DNA from: Panorpa germanica
Lineage: Eukaryota > Arthropoda > Insecta > Mecoptera > Panorpidae
Direction: 5' to 3'
DNA: 64,000 nt
Assembly: GCA_963678705.1 (NCBI GenBank)
Contig: OY783209.1
Span: 10,478,001-10,542,000, forward strand
Below are positions 53,701 through 61,449 of the stretch, in pieces. The number at the start of each line of letters is the position of its first letter. Position 1 is the stretch's first letter. The notes beneath the pieces were generated by a model. It was not told the origin of the DNA and ran no database searches. It saw nothing but the letters and a program-made list of their open reading frames with translations. The position numbers were made by a program, and so were the translations under genes.

Positions 53701-56700
53701 GCCTGTAATAGACATAACTGGAGAAGTGAAAACGAAGAGAGAAGGCAGGAAGGATAGTGAAAAGATAATAGAGGGTTTGTTGAGAGGAGACAAGGAAGGC
53801 AAGAGGTGATAGATGAAGATATAGGCAATAAGGAAGGAGAAGCAGGAAACGGTTTGCCGAGAGGAGACAAAGAAGACAAGAGGTGAGGAAACGTTGAGAA
53901 TGAAGGAAGACTAGAGAAAATGAAGGAAGAGGGAGATTCAAGAGAAGAAGAAGCAGAAAGTACTTTTGGAAATAAAAAGGTCTAGAATAGTTTAAGTTTA
54001 ATTTCAAGTTGAAGTTCTATGAAATGTATTAAGAATGTAGATTGTAAAGCCGAAAGGCGAACAATTAATATAATATAATAATAATAATAAATAACTAAAA
54101 TAAGTTCCTAATAAGTGACGTAATTTGTGGAAAGCCCCTTCTTTAATTCATAATATCAGAAACCATTTTGTTAACGTTGGTTAACGGTCTACCTTAAATA
54201 TATTTCTTAGTGACATTTTTTTGCTAATATTTCTTAGATGTATCACGCATAACTGAATTTGATTTCTTAGAAAAATATACGCGTATTTTCTTTTAGAGAT
54301 GATATGTTTTTAAGCTCCATTCCAATATATTCTATAAGTAGAAATACTTTGAAATACTTTTGTATTTCTTTTCACAATAACTGAAAAAAAAATCTTGTTT
54401 CCAACTCCGATGGCAATAATAAAACTTTTTATATATTCCTAGCTCACAATTTATGTCTATAGAAAACCAATATTTGGAATTGGAACCAATACGGGTGAAG
54501 TAAAGTAAATATTGTAAATATTGTTGCTTGTAAGACATATACGAGTTATCTGAAAAATATTCCTATCACAGTGGAAATAGACGAGTATGTTTGTACTTCT
54601 TATTGTAGACGTAAAAGTAATATCGATCACAAAACGAGGAATTATAGAAAGGTAAAAAGAAATGTACAACAAATATAAAGAAAAAGCCAGACCCGAACTA
54701 GATAGTCTTTCGTTGAACAGAAAGTTCTTCTTCCTATACTAATCATCCCAGTAAACATTTTGGAGTCACTTTAACATCATATTGAAGATGCGTCATGATT
54801 TTTTTGCCATAAAAGAGTTCATTTATAGTTCAGTTTCTCACATTTTTTCATATAAAATGTCTACTTTATCCGCTGCAGATGGCGAAATTACTCCACCTGT
54901 CGGAATACAAATGAAGATAAAGTTGATGCGAACTGTAATTGAAGTGAAATAGTGATAAAAACGTTACTAAATAGGGCACTTCACCAAATTGTTTACTGGG
55001 CTACCACTTTGTGTTTTATAAGTCCCCGCACTTCACTATCTAAAGTACTAAACGTTTTAAAACAAAAATATACGAGTTTTTTTAGGATTGAATTTAAAAT
55101 TTATCTTGAATGCTCGAGTTTAAACAGATCTTAAAAAGGAAAGGAAAACTGAAGCTCTTAATGCGACTTTTATCCCAAGGTTTGTTTTTAGTCTTCTGGT
55201 TTCGTTTTGTACATGAAAATGCTTGCGATTTCCCATTAAACAATTTGGTGAAGTGCCCTATTTAGTGACGTTCGAGTCACTCGTACAATTCAGTTCTAAC
55301 GCTTTACAAGTTCGAAGCAACAACGCAGAAACCAATTTTAGTTCAAATTTATTCCCTACCTGTCAAGATTTTGTGAAATAAAATCTGATATATGTAGTCT
55401 TATATCTCATATCATGAGGTTTTTGTCTGGAACGTGTTCGTTTTCCATTCAGTCGTTCATAGGAAAGGCTCTTTTTATGAGCTACAGACATTGCAACGAC
55501 GGTTCACTGCTGAATTAAAAGCGACTCCAATTTATGATTTATGACCGGAGTTATAAACTTGATACTAGCAGGGGTATAAAACTTAATGGAATTCTACTTT
55601 TTAGAGTCTGCAAAATATAAATATTTAAATGAAGAAATAAATAGATGTAATCTTTAGTACGGATCGTGATTTTTTTAATGAATATTATTCATCTTCAACA
55701 ATACTCGTTATATTAGTTTTTTACATTGTTTTTGTGATTCAAAAATCCACGATCGGCAGGTCTGCGTTAGGTTTAAAACCTCTGTCTTAGCATCGCTGCT
55801 TAGAGTATTCATTTAAACACATTATATTCGGGGATTGAGGGAGACAGCGTGTGCCTATTACCATTAAAGAAATATTTGTTGAAAAAGGATAGCATATACT
55901 TTAAACATACTGTACTGAACGAAATACTATACAAGTATACAAGTGTAACGGTGAAAAATATATTTTACTTGTCTAACCGCATCTCGTTTTTCTCTCACTT
56001 TGGAATGAAAATGAACTAAAAAAAATATATCCTAGTGTGAAAGAAACAACTGCTACTTAATGAATGATGTTGGAAAAAGAAAGAATATTATTATGAAAAA
56101 ATTCTAACACTAACACAAAATCTGTGACAGGTAGAGAACTTGTAAAGCGTTAGAATTGAATTGTACGAGTGACTCGAACGTCACTAAATAGGGCATTTCA
56201 CCAAATTGTTTACTGGGTTTCTTCAAGATCATTCTGTCACTGTCACACCTATATTCTCTTCTTCTTCTTGTTGTATTTATCTTTTGCAAAATATACGTAA
56301 TAAAATTATCACCAAACCAAACTTGGTGTCATTAGAAAGATACAGAATTACGGTTTTGTGAGGTCCCTCAGAAATGTCTGTCGTTAATTAAGCATTAATC
56401 ATTTTTGTACACGTTTGAAGCCCCTCAAGCGTATGTAAATGACCACCACTGTCGCATTGTCTCGCTTAAATTATAAGTGAAAATATAATACTTTAAGCTA
56501 CGCTATGAAACAAACAAACGCCGTGTCAACCCGCATGCTCCCTACTTTATATTCAGAACAAGTTTATTTCATTATCATTTACAAAATAATGGTAAAACGA
56601 AGAAGAAATTTTAATTATTTTTGCAGCGGTAAAAAAGAAATACAAATACACATTTATTCCATTACTAAAATAAATATTATAGCGTCCCTTGGGAGTAGTC

Positions 56701-59700
56701 CAACAAGGGTATGCTGGCGAGTGTTGGGTAATGGGTGGAGAGTGGGGTAGGAGTACTGTTTGTAGTAAAACATGCGTGTTGTTTAGCCTGTTTTAATTAC
56801 GCAGGACATGGTATTACGCAGATAGGTATTACTAACACTTTTGTAGCTATTTTATAAATCTGTATCATATACAGAGTTTCGCTATAAGGGGTGATATAAA
56901 TATGACAGTTATAACAGCCATTTTTTCAATTATTTAACTGTCATTTTTTTGACATTTGTTTCTTCCAGGAATGTAGTACAAAGGTAGCTCACTAGTAGAA
57001 AAGTTAACAGATTGTACTTGTTTTCAATTCTCCATTAAGTGGGGGAGTAAGGTTTCAACATTTTTTTTAATTTTTTTTAATTTATTTATATTATTATATA
57101 ACATATTAAGTTTATTGTGTAAAAATTTGAAGTCGATTGGAGTAAAACTATCGCAATTATAGAGTTTTAAGTCATCATGCTTTCGTGTTACTTTGAAACT
57201 ATCAAATGCGGTTTCTCACACATAGCTTTTTCAGAGTCGGTGCACTCTCTAGCTCAAAATCTACTGGACCAATTCTTTTGAAATTATGCACACTCTTTCT
57301 TTGCATAAATGCCGAGGTAACTCTGTCGAGTTCTTTTTATTTTTTTCATTTTAACATATTTTAAAATAACAAAGTTTCTGATTTTTTTCATTAAAAATCG
57401 GTATTTTGACTTTTAAGTGCTGTAAAAAATTCATAAAAAAAAGAAAAACTCAACAGCGTTACCTGCAGAAACTTATCAACTAATGAAATCATTTTGGTTT
57501 TTCGATTTCAGAAAATCCCGTAATGAGTTATGAGTGGCACCGCAATGTTACTTTTTTTTGTGACGTCTGCGAAGATTCGTTGTCAATTCTTCAATAATTC
57601 GTCTCATTTCTTGACATTTTATTATGAAAATTTTACAAAGTATTCTTCAAATGTATCGTTTGACCTTAACCCCCCCTTTCGTCCTGTGAAAAATGCTTGG
57701 AGGTGTCGCAGAGCAATGAATAAATAACACATGGGCTGAAAAGTCCCGGGCCTAACAAAGAAAACACAGTTTTTTTGGTTCAAAATTAGCTTTATTCATC
57801 AACGTAATCTCCATCAAGAGCAACGCAATCATTCCAGCGCTGCTCTAACATTTCAATACCACTTTTGTAGAACGATTTATCTTTTGCCTCAAAATAGGCC
57901 TCAGTTTCAGCGATGACCTCTTCGTTCGTGCGAAATTTCTTACCGGCGAGCATTTTTTTCAGGTCTGCGAACAGGCAGTAGTCGCTGGGAGCCAAATCTG
58001 GCGAATACGGTGGATGTGGGAGCAATTCGAAGTTCAATTCATGTATTCTCTGTTCAATTCTCGTTTTTGGTCAACAGGCACCCACTTTGAACAGAGCTTT
58101 CTCATAGTCAAATGCTCATGCAATATAAAGCCAACACGTTCTTTTGATATCTTTACGATGTCAGCTAACTCACGCAACTTCACTTTTCGATCATTCAAAA
58201 CGATTTTATGGATGTTGGTTGGATATGGTTTTATGTTTTCTGGTGTTACCGCCTCATTTGGACGTCCACTGTGTTTTGCATCATCGGTGTCTCTACGACC
58301 ACGTTTGAAGTCAGCAAACCAACGTTTTATTGTTGTTTCTGATGGAGCGGAGTCCCCATAACACTTTTCAAGCCATTGCTTCGCTTGAACGGTATTTTTT
58401 CCCATCAAGAAGCAGTGTAAAATTAAAGCACGAAATTGTTTTTGATCCATTGTTTTGAAAATAACAAAAGTAGCGTCACTCTTAGCACAATAACTCACAA
58501 ACTACTGAATAGAATATCATGAAATTTCAACAGCTGTCTTTTGAAGATTAGTATTAACTGAAAAAAAGGTGACTGCAATAAAACTAGCGCCATCTATGTG
58601 TTAGGGGACTTTTCAGTCCATGTGCTAGCAGCTTATTAATTTCACAATATAAAACTTAAGTATAGCAAAATAATAATTGATTCTATGTTATACAAAGAAT
58701 GATAAACATGTACATGTACATATATTCACTGAGTGACTGGAGTGAAGTAATTAATTTTCTATCTAATTAATAAAGTGGCTCTAATATACATAACAGTTGG
58801 TGATCCTCACCTTGCTAATCCGAAGCAACGAAGCAGTCGAACGATCGATTGGTTATTTAAGTAATTGAATTTATTTTTTCCATGAATATTTTATATATAT
58901 AGTATATATATATATACCACGAAGCGAATCTCACATCTTGCTTGCTGTATTAAAATTTCAATAAAAAAAACTTTTTTTTTACTTTCGTTATTTAGTACAA
59001 ATAGTTTAATCGTAATTCGCTAGACTGGCAATATAAAACCGAGAGGGAAAATTAATTTTAATTTTTAATTAAAATTGAGATAAATCAAATGAAATGGCAA
59101 TAATACTCGACGTTTTATAAGCAATGACAGAAGCGAATTAATTAATGTATTGTCAATATTTATGCATATATATCTGTCAAAATGACAGGCTAATGTAATA
59201 AATAATATAATATTGGCGTAGGATTATCTAGAGGACGAATAAATAGTGAGAGCACACACGCTTGTGTCCTATGTCTTAATTTCTATAAAAGTGTACTATA
59301 TATTGATAAAGTGGGTTACTAGAACCTCAAATGTTCAATTATTTTTTAATAACTCCTTATATGTTAAGAGATATTAACATTTAAAAAAGTAATTTTGTCT
59401 CTTTAATGATTAAAGGGATTCAACGATGTACACATTCCAAATGCATATGACATCACAACCGCTGCCAACCTTACAGCTCATAAATCTCTGCTATATGTAT
59501 TTATATATCAAAATATCAAATATTATTTACAGCTATTTCAAGGAACAATAAAATTTCAATATTATGTCTGCCGTAACAGGGTTAAATAAAATAAAAACTT
59601 ATTATTCTTTGATTTGACTTGATTATTTGACTACCAACACCTACAAAACATTACCACAGCACTGACCTACTCAACAAATAACTGACGTTAAAATGCATTT

Positions 59701-61449
59701 CACGTCATACAAATATGGCCGACCATTTCTAGCGCTAAAACTACAATTCAAACTTTTAATTGCTATATCTCCGTCAATATTTAGATATTGACTTTTAGAT
59801 TTAGATTTAATAAAATAGACACGCCAATACACATTTATTAACATCAATTTCAATCAACAATTGAAAAATCGTCCACTAAAAAATGAGGACACAAGCCCAT
59901 TTAATTTGTCGTTTCAATAAAAAGTGGAAGAGAAGCAGAAAGGGAAGACGTTTGCAGCGACAACTACAGATCTACTGGCATGTATTACAAGATTGCTCTT
60001 CAAAAGAATTTTTTTCTTTAATTTCTTTTACAGTGTAATCTTCCTAGTCACAAATTTATATTCCTCCAATTTATTTATATTCCGTCACAAATCCTATTGC
60101 ACAAATTGAGTCTTAATCCAAAGATTGACAAGAAGACAAGGTAACATTGTCATCATAGAATTAAATTGGAGACTCTACAAATAGCCAATCTGTTCCAGAC
60201 ATCAAAATACTACCATACAACTCAGCCGATCATAGAACATCTCCCCTTTGCCCCCCGCCCTCCAACATGTTCTCTATATAATTATTTAGTTATATTTTTA
60301 AAATCTAATTATCAAACTTATTACTTTACGAATTAAACTTGTGGAAAATAAAGTTTTATCATTTGGGAAAACCTCGTCAATTATATCGGTGAAAACAACT
60401 TTTCAAAACACCCACGTATGAAAACCTAAAATTTTCATTTTATGGTTTCATGAATATATAAAATTATATTTGTTGACATTTTATTTTTTATATTGAATAA
60501 TATTTGTCCTTGAATCACCGTAATAAAATAACAGACCCTTATTTATAATTCTGTGTGTGCTTCACGGTGAACGAATGGGAGGAGATTAGAGATAGATTGA
60601 TAAATATTTTCAGACTAAAAGGAGGAGAAGAAGAAGAGCATCATGAATACAATTTATAGAGAATATAAATACTTAGAATTTTTTTTATGGAACTATCAAA
60701 ACTACGGGGTGTCTCATAAACATCCAACTTTTTCAAGTGCGAAGGAGACGGTGCGATACCGTGAGAGTGGGGAAAAGAACGCGGCATCAGGTAGCGTGGT
60801 TCGAGAATTTTTAGTTGGTATCATGCCATACACGCGAGAGAAACGCGCTTTTTGTGTGCACATGTTTCTCGAGATAGAAAAGGTATAATTGGAAACTAAT
60901 CTGGAGCTGCAGACTTCGAATTTATGGGTTAGATATGAGTAATTCCGCTGCAGAACTCCGCAGCATACATTATGTGCAAGAGTATAGAAAAATGTTGCTT
61001 CATGCAGAGAAAACAAACTAGAATTAATATAAATAATAAAATTAAAATATTGCATGCCTTTGATTACTTTGATTGTTAATAGAATAGTAGTCAAAATCTA
61101 AAATTTCCCTCTAAACACGAAACGTATCTGCTACATAAATATTACTCTCACGTTTTCTTGATGGAACTACCACAAGAACAGCTTTAATAATTAAAGGATG
61201 TTAATTTCTTATAACTGTAACGTTGAAACCTACATAAAACCATATTCCGATGAAAGCGACAATTCTTATCAGCCAACTAGTTATGTTATCAGCATGCGAC
61301 CATATTTATTGTATTTACAGTATTTGATATACAATAATGGTAACAGAACTCAAAGACCATTCATTAAAAACACCTGTTCTGTTGAATATTGAATTATAGA
61401 AGCCATATTTAAAGTAAAACAACAATTATTTACCTGACACGGAACTCAT
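17712..61449 (-). CDS. SGSM: small G-protein signalling modulator (RUN + TBC Rab-GAP)
   Basis: A Rab GTPase-activating and Rab/Rap-binding protein. Exons: 61449-61434, 45702-45479, 40492-40320, 39284-39065, 21940-21722, 21646-21522, 20679-20318, 20188-20037, 19969-19813, 19747-19591, 19523-19319, 19247-18976, 18906-18741, 18671-18547, 18469-18290, 18214-18053, 17985-17870, 17800-17712. All are GT-AG with matching phases; the sum is 3120 nt, or 1039 aa (vertebrate SGSM1/2 are about 1000-1150). A RUN domain spans about 10-205. The SGSM PH-like Rab-binding region spans about 295-440, with PNQLMNG and [12 protein letters not shown]. The TBC domain starts at about 583 ([15 protein letters not shown]), is split by an acidic insert of about 220 residues, and resumes with the arginine finger IDKDVQR (about 830-836) and glutamine finger YMQG (about 868). 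The start is a 16-nt coding exon, MSSVS. Introns 1 (15.7 kb) and 4 (17.1 kb) are transposon-rich, and intron 4 hosts three opposite-strand genes. Confidence 0.95.
20730..21513 (+). mobile_element. 5'-truncated LINE with RNase H domain
   Basis: The 3' part of a non-LTR retrotransposon in SGSM intron 6. A plus-strand frame reads through an RNase H end ([14 protein letters not shown], then [13 protein letters not shown]) and a C-terminal CxC-x10-H-x4-C-type region ([16 protein letters not shown]). The 3'UTR carries GTGGCTATGACGG and GTCAAGGCAAA, followed by poly(A). Several stops and frame changes show that it is dead. It is flanked by a 6-bp repeat, ATTGGT (20724-20729 and 21514-21519). RNase H after the reverse transcriptase points to the I/R1/Jockey side of LINEs. 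Confidence 0.88.
22162..22180. repeat. GC-rich perfect hairpin
   Basis: GCGCGTT, spacer TTAAG, AACGCGC: a 7-bp perfect stem, conspicuous in AT-rich surroundings. It lies between SGSM exon 5 and the first CCDC96-like gene. It could be part of that gene's promoter region, but nothing shows a function. Confidence 0.6.
22634..27024 (+). CDS. CCDC96: CCDC96/CFAP184-like axonemal coiled-coil protein, paralogue A
   Basis: Exons: 22634-22711 (or to 22726), 23031-23325, 23404-23439, 23875-24038, 24111-24377, 25333-25534, 26294-26442, 26512-26643, 26713-27024. The product is about 545-550 aa. The N-terminus is Glu-rich with Cys-x-Cys pairs (KCICTN, ECICEE). The YFTRKR segment, then a long coiled coil with [26 protein letters not shown] and [14 protein letters not shown], match the DUF4201 region of CCDC96/CCDC113. 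The acidic N-terminus and length favour CCDC96 over the shorter CCDC113. These proteins bridge radial spokes and the dynein regulatory complex in cilia and flagella. The gene is nested antisense in SGSM intron 4. Exons 5-8 (267, 202, 149, 132 nt) equal those of paralogues B and C. The first donor is uncertain (two in-phase GTs). The Ser/Pro/Lys-rich tail is unlike B. Confidence 0.85.
24398..24724. mobile_element. TTAA-flanked MITE, internally shortened
   Basis: Starts at TTAA with a GATACTTGG-type end, then GAAATATAGATGGCGATACTATACAGCAGG, and closes near ATGTAGATACGTTATTCATC. It is a relative of the fuller copy at 42492-42967. It begins about 20 bp after the donor of exon 5 in paralogue A, inside the intron. 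Confidence 0.7.
25706..26275 (+). mobile_element. family T element (copy T2), left end lost
   Basis: Matches copies T1 and T3 from the AAAGTGTACTATATATTGATAAAG region through the right end, but lacks the outermost left repeat. Its right end stops about 17 bp before the acceptor of exon 7 of paralogue A (ATTACAG, 26287-26293). Confidence 0.8.
27094..27099 (+). other. polyadenylation signal of paralogue A
   Basis: AATAAA 70 bp after the stop codon of the first CCDC96-like gene, the only canonical hexamer close by. Confidence 0.7.
27165..27720 (-). mobile_element. old interspersed repeat, family K
   Basis: Read on the minus strand, this stretch matches 45797-45941 joined to 46614-46680 (AAGTTCG...CATTTGG...AACATTTG...CGTACACAA, then AAAACATAACCTACAATG). 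It is a second copy of an old element with CACACTTGCG-like ends. Exact ends and superfamily are unclear. Confidence 0.55.
27797..28639 (-). mobile_element. family P element (copy P2), 843 bp
   Basis: Bounded by CCCAGTAAACAATTTGGTGAAG and CTCCAAAATGTTTACTGGG. It lies between paralogues A and B, in the inverse orientation to P3 and P4. No coding frame. Confidence 0.85.
29328..35885 (+). CDS. CCDC96: CCDC96/CFAP184-like axonemal coiled-coil protein, paralogue B
   Basis: Exons: 29328-29634, 31687-31713, 31782-31936, 32918-33184, 33554-33755, 34634-34782, 34954-35085, 35553-35885. All phases agree and the product is 523 aa. The coiled-coil core keeps the family signposts: [10 protein letters not shown] at the start of the 267-nt exon, [12 protein letters not shown], and [15 protein letters not shown]. 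The N-terminus differs from A and C. It is Ser/Thr/Lys-rich ([18 protein letters not shown]) with no Glu/Cys domain, and the C-terminal exon (333 nt) is also unrelated in sequence. The 27-nt second exon is a microexon and is the least certain part. Most of the gene's length is transposon: a hAT MITE, a TTAA MITE with LINE scrap, and two P elements fill its introns. It lies in SGSM intron 4 on the opposite strand and is probably testis-biased by family. Confidence 0.83.
29727..30784. mobile_element. non-autonomous hAT element
   Basis: 1058 bp flanked by a perfect 8-bp duplication AACTCATG (29719-29726 and 30785-30792). The right end, read inward, starts CAGTGGCGTAGCTAGG, the hAT-type terminus; the left differs by one base. 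GCACCGGGGCCC follows in both ends. No transposase frame. It contains a (TA)n run at about 30678-30701. It sits in intron 1 of paralogue B. Confidence 0.93.
31192..31620. mobile_element. TTAA MITE interrupted by a LINE 3' end
   Basis: The left end TTAAGGTGAAACGATA is cut after about 20 bp by a minus-strand LINE 3' end (31209-31382: poly-T, then the complement of GGTGGCTATGACGAAAGAA). MITE sequence then resumes with CGTATCTACATTTTAAGC. The right end of the MITE is not recognisable. Confidence 0.72.
32014..32876 (+). mobile_element. family P element (copy P3), 863 bp
   Basis: Complete ends CCCAGTAAACATTTTGGAG and CACCAAATTGTTTACTGGG. It occupies 863 of the 981 bp of intron 3 in paralogue B. The corresponding introns in A and C are 72 and 94 bp. 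Confidence 0.88.
33763..34578 (+). mobile_element. family P element (copy P4), 816 bp
   Basis: Left end intact; the subterminal part of the right end is deleted although GTTTACTGGG remains. It starts 8 bp after the exon boundary at the donor of the 202-nt exon of paralogue B and fills 816 of 878 bp of that intron. Confidence 0.87.
35188..35515. mobile_element. TTAA-family MITE, partial
   Basis: GGGTGAAACAATACTTGGCC, then the GAAATATAGATGGCGATACT block and the ACGTATCTACATTTTAAGC block, as in the copy at 42492. The right terminus is missing. It lies in the last intron of paralogue B. Confidence 0.7.
35965..35970 (+). other. polyadenylation signal of paralogue B
   Basis: AATAAA 80 bp after the stop codon of paralogue B. 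Confidence 0.65.
36396..38694 (+). CDS. CCDC96: CCDC96/CFAP184-like axonemal coiled-coil protein, paralogue C
   Basis: Exons: 36396-36431, 36505-36841, 36932-36952, 37079-37236, 37331-37597, 37676-37877, 37955-38103, 38183-38314, 38383-38694. The product is 537 aa. It is the most compact member, with no transposon in its introns. The Glu-rich N-terminus (about 25-140) holds Cys-x-Cys pairs (KCLCKD, ICECFE, ECICEE), then [40 protein letters not shown] and [14 protein letters not shown]. The last agrees best with the vertebrate CCDC96/CCDC113 C-terminal domain. Exon lengths 267, 202, 149, 132 and 312 are the same as in paralogue A. Exon 3 has tandem acceptors (CAGCAG). It is probably closest to the ancestral gene. 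It converges tail-to-tail with a possible SGSM terminal exon. Confidence 0.87.
38804..38809 (+). other. polyadenylation signal of paralogue C
   Basis: AATAAA 110 bp after the stop of paralogue C. It overlaps the 3' flank of the minus-strand candidate exon ending at 38814. Confidence 0.65.
38814..38996 (-). CDS. candidate alternative terminal exon of SGSM
   Basis: A 61-codon open frame starting 68 bp after the donor of SGSM exon 4. An AAG acceptor before 38996 would join it to exon 4 in the same phase (0), giving a protein of about 271 aa with the RUN domain followed by [16 protein letters not shown] and a Lys-rich end. On the minus strand an AATAAA (38784-38789) lies 25 bp after the stop. 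Composition is protein-like ([20 protein letters not shown]), but I know no homologue. It could equally be a separate small gene starting at the ATG at 39014, or chance. Confidence 0.35.
   Translation of the reverse strand, partial: NKNVGLYVLPSIRSGTSQATKSGEVWSKLYGRLSGSADSMAKKRLDLKAIKNIYKKYEYI
39384..40097. mobile_element. interspersed repeat with GGGGGTAA ends, family N (copy N1)
   Basis: Left AAGGTGGGGGTAAAGTTTC, right TTTGACCTTACCCCCTTCTT: imperfect inverted ends. The interior matches 57036-57680 over its length (for example, CACACATAGCTTTTTCAGAG and GTGGCACCGCAATGTTAC). It fills most of SGSM intron 3. Non-coding, superfamily unknown. Confidence 0.78.
41331..41961 (+). mobile_element. family T element (copy T3)
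   Basis: Both ends present (CATGGGCTTGTATCC and GGACACAAGCCCATT). Same orientation as T1. Located in SGSM intron 2. Confidence 0.85.
42492..42967. mobile_element. TTAA-flanked palindromic MITE, complete copy
   Basis: TTAA at 42492-42495 and 42964-42967 flank 468 bp with long inverted ends: GGTGAAACGATACTTGG, the GAAATATAGATGG block, GCGATACTATACAGCAGG and AAATCGTTTTATGTAA are mirrored on the right. TTAA target choice fits piggyBac- or Kolobok-type transposition. This is the reference copy for those at 24398, 31192 and 35188. Confidence 0.88.
43254..43876 (-). mobile_element. family T element (copy T4)
   Basis: Reverse orientation relative to T3. The left end has a short deletion (GGGCTTGTGGTCGATT), the right end is complete. 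Located in SGSM intron 2. Confidence 0.84.
44770..45399 (-). mobile_element. family T element with intact ends and 9-bp duplication (copy T5)
   Basis: 630 bp from AATGGGCTTGTGTCC to GGACACAAGCCCATT, flanked by the perfect direct repeat TTGACTTGT (44761-44769 and 45400-45408). A 9-bp duplication suggests Mutator-like or Merlin-like transposition. It ends 79 bp before the donor of SGSM exon 2 and was inserted into an older repeat at about 44700-44769. Confidence 0.9.
45797..46680 (+). mobile_element. old repeat of family K, split by family-G element
   Basis: The two flanks of the G2 element (45797-45941 and 46614-46680) together match the complement of 27300-27500, so G2 landed inside an existing family-K repeat. 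It lies in SGSM intron 1. Confidence 0.6.
45942..46613. mobile_element. TIR element, family G (copy G2)
   Basis: 672 bp with ends AGGCCTGTCTCAGTATGG and the complement of AGGCCTCTCTCAGTATGG. Same family as 12626-13379, inverse orientation. Confidence 0.8.
46927..47066 (-). mobile_element. family T fragment (T6)
   Basis: A short end fragment: TTTAATAATTAAAGAGACAA through ATATCTC, then CACAAGCCCATT. The rest of the element is missing. Confidence 0.65.
47067..50854. other. SGSM intron 1 sequence without recognised gene
   Basis: Apart from P5, I see no exon here. Open frames at 48567-48898 and 49879-50073 overlap each other on both strands or lack family resemblance. Confidence 0.5.
47735..48204 (+). 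mobile_element. family P element (copy P5), diverged
   Basis: 470 bp between CTCAGTAAACATTTTGGAG and CCAAATGTTTACTGGG. The interior is shorter and more diverged than in P3/P4, so probably an older copy. Confidence 0.78.
50855..51417. mobile_element. TA-flanked MITE with CAGGGTGTCCC ends
   Basis: 563 bp between TA dinucleotides. CAGGGTGTCCCAATATTCAT (left) mirrors the right end (GAATATTGGGACACCCTC); inversion continues through CGATAAGCGGGC. No transposase. TA target and end sequence fit a Tc1/mariner-like MITE. Confidence 0.88.
51418..53225. other. SGSM intron 1 sequence without recognised gene
   Basis: AT-rich, no exon or repeat end recognised. The open frame at 52894-53097 has no recognisable features. 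Confidence 0.5.
53241..54090 (+). mobile_element. 5'-truncated LINE with TAA-repeat tail and 15-bp target duplication
   Basis: Flanked by perfect ATAACTAAAATAAGT (53226-53240 and 54091-54105). The 5' end of the fragment encodes the C-terminal zinc motif of a LINE ORF2 ([19 protein letters not shown]: CxxC, H, C). It is followed by a long purine-rich 3' region, a GCCGAAAGGC hairpin and an (ATA/TAA)n tail. A TAA-repeat tail rather than poly(A) suggests the I/R1 side of LINEs. It is a different family from the LINE at 20730. Confidence 0.88.
54106..54746. other. intron sequence without recognised feature
   Basis: AT-rich. Short overlapping minus-strand frames at 54332-54672 look like chance. 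Confidence 0.5.
54747..55000. mobile_element. family P MITE, 254-bp variant (copy P6)
   Basis: CCCAGTAAACATTTTGGAG to CACCAAATTGTTTACTGGG. Same length as P1 and nearly identical to it in inverse orientation. Confidence 0.88.
55232..56217 (+). mobile_element. family P element with two right-type ends (copy P7)
   Basis: 986 bp. The left end (CCCATTAAACAATTTGGTG and on through AACGCTTTACAAGTTC) is the inverse complement of its own right end for about 85 bp, instead of the normal TTTTGGAG-type left end. The body matches P3. It lies 231 bp after P6. Confidence 0.85.
56218..57035. other. intron sequence without recognised feature
   Basis: No exon or repeat end recognised. A short G-rich patch at about 56690-56760 has no clear role. 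Confidence 0.45.
57036..57680. mobile_element. interspersed repeat, family N (copy N2)
   Basis: Matches N1 (39384-40097), with imperfect GGGGG/CCCCC ends and some internal deletion. Non-coding. Confidence 0.75.
57727..58625 (-). mobile_element. mariner transposon with internal deletion
   Basis: 899 bp between TA dinucleotides (57725-57726 and 58626-58627). Ends are ACACATGGGCTGAAAAGTC and the complement of GCACATGGACTGAAAAGTC. The minus strand encodes a transposase N-terminus from [13 protein letters not shown] (58450) through the DNA-binding region ([24 protein letters not shown]). It then encodes the C-terminal third ([16 protein letters not shown] to DGDYVDE, about 58037-57792). The middle, with the first two catalytic aspartates of DD34D, is missing and the two parts are in different frames, so the copy is inactive. 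Only the last aspartate (PDLAPSDY region) remains. It lies directly 3' of copy N2, in SGSM intron 1. Confidence 0.93.
58628..59270. other. intron sequence without recognised feature
   Basis: AT-rich with a TA microsatellite near 58892-58918. No exon recognised. Confidence 0.5.
59271..59901 (+). mobile_element. family T element (copy T7)
   Basis: Outermost left bases lost (starts CTTGTGTCC), right end complete (GGACACAAGCCCATT). Contains a short duplication near 59785-59815. Confidence 0.82.
59902..61433. other. 5' part of SGSM intron 1 without recognised gene
   Basis: No exon supported. Opposite open frames at 60643-60888 and 60714-61094 mirror each other and match no family I know. Confidence 0.45.

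Noticed and set aside
53313-54007. Leu/Ser/Phe-rich minus-strand frames that look like membrane proteins
   Set aside because: Antisense of the purine-rich LINE 3' region; overlapping frames of the same kind occur in all registers.
60643-61094. Opposed open frames of 81 and 126 codons
   Set aside because: They overlap on both strands, have no family match and no splice partners in phase with neighbours.
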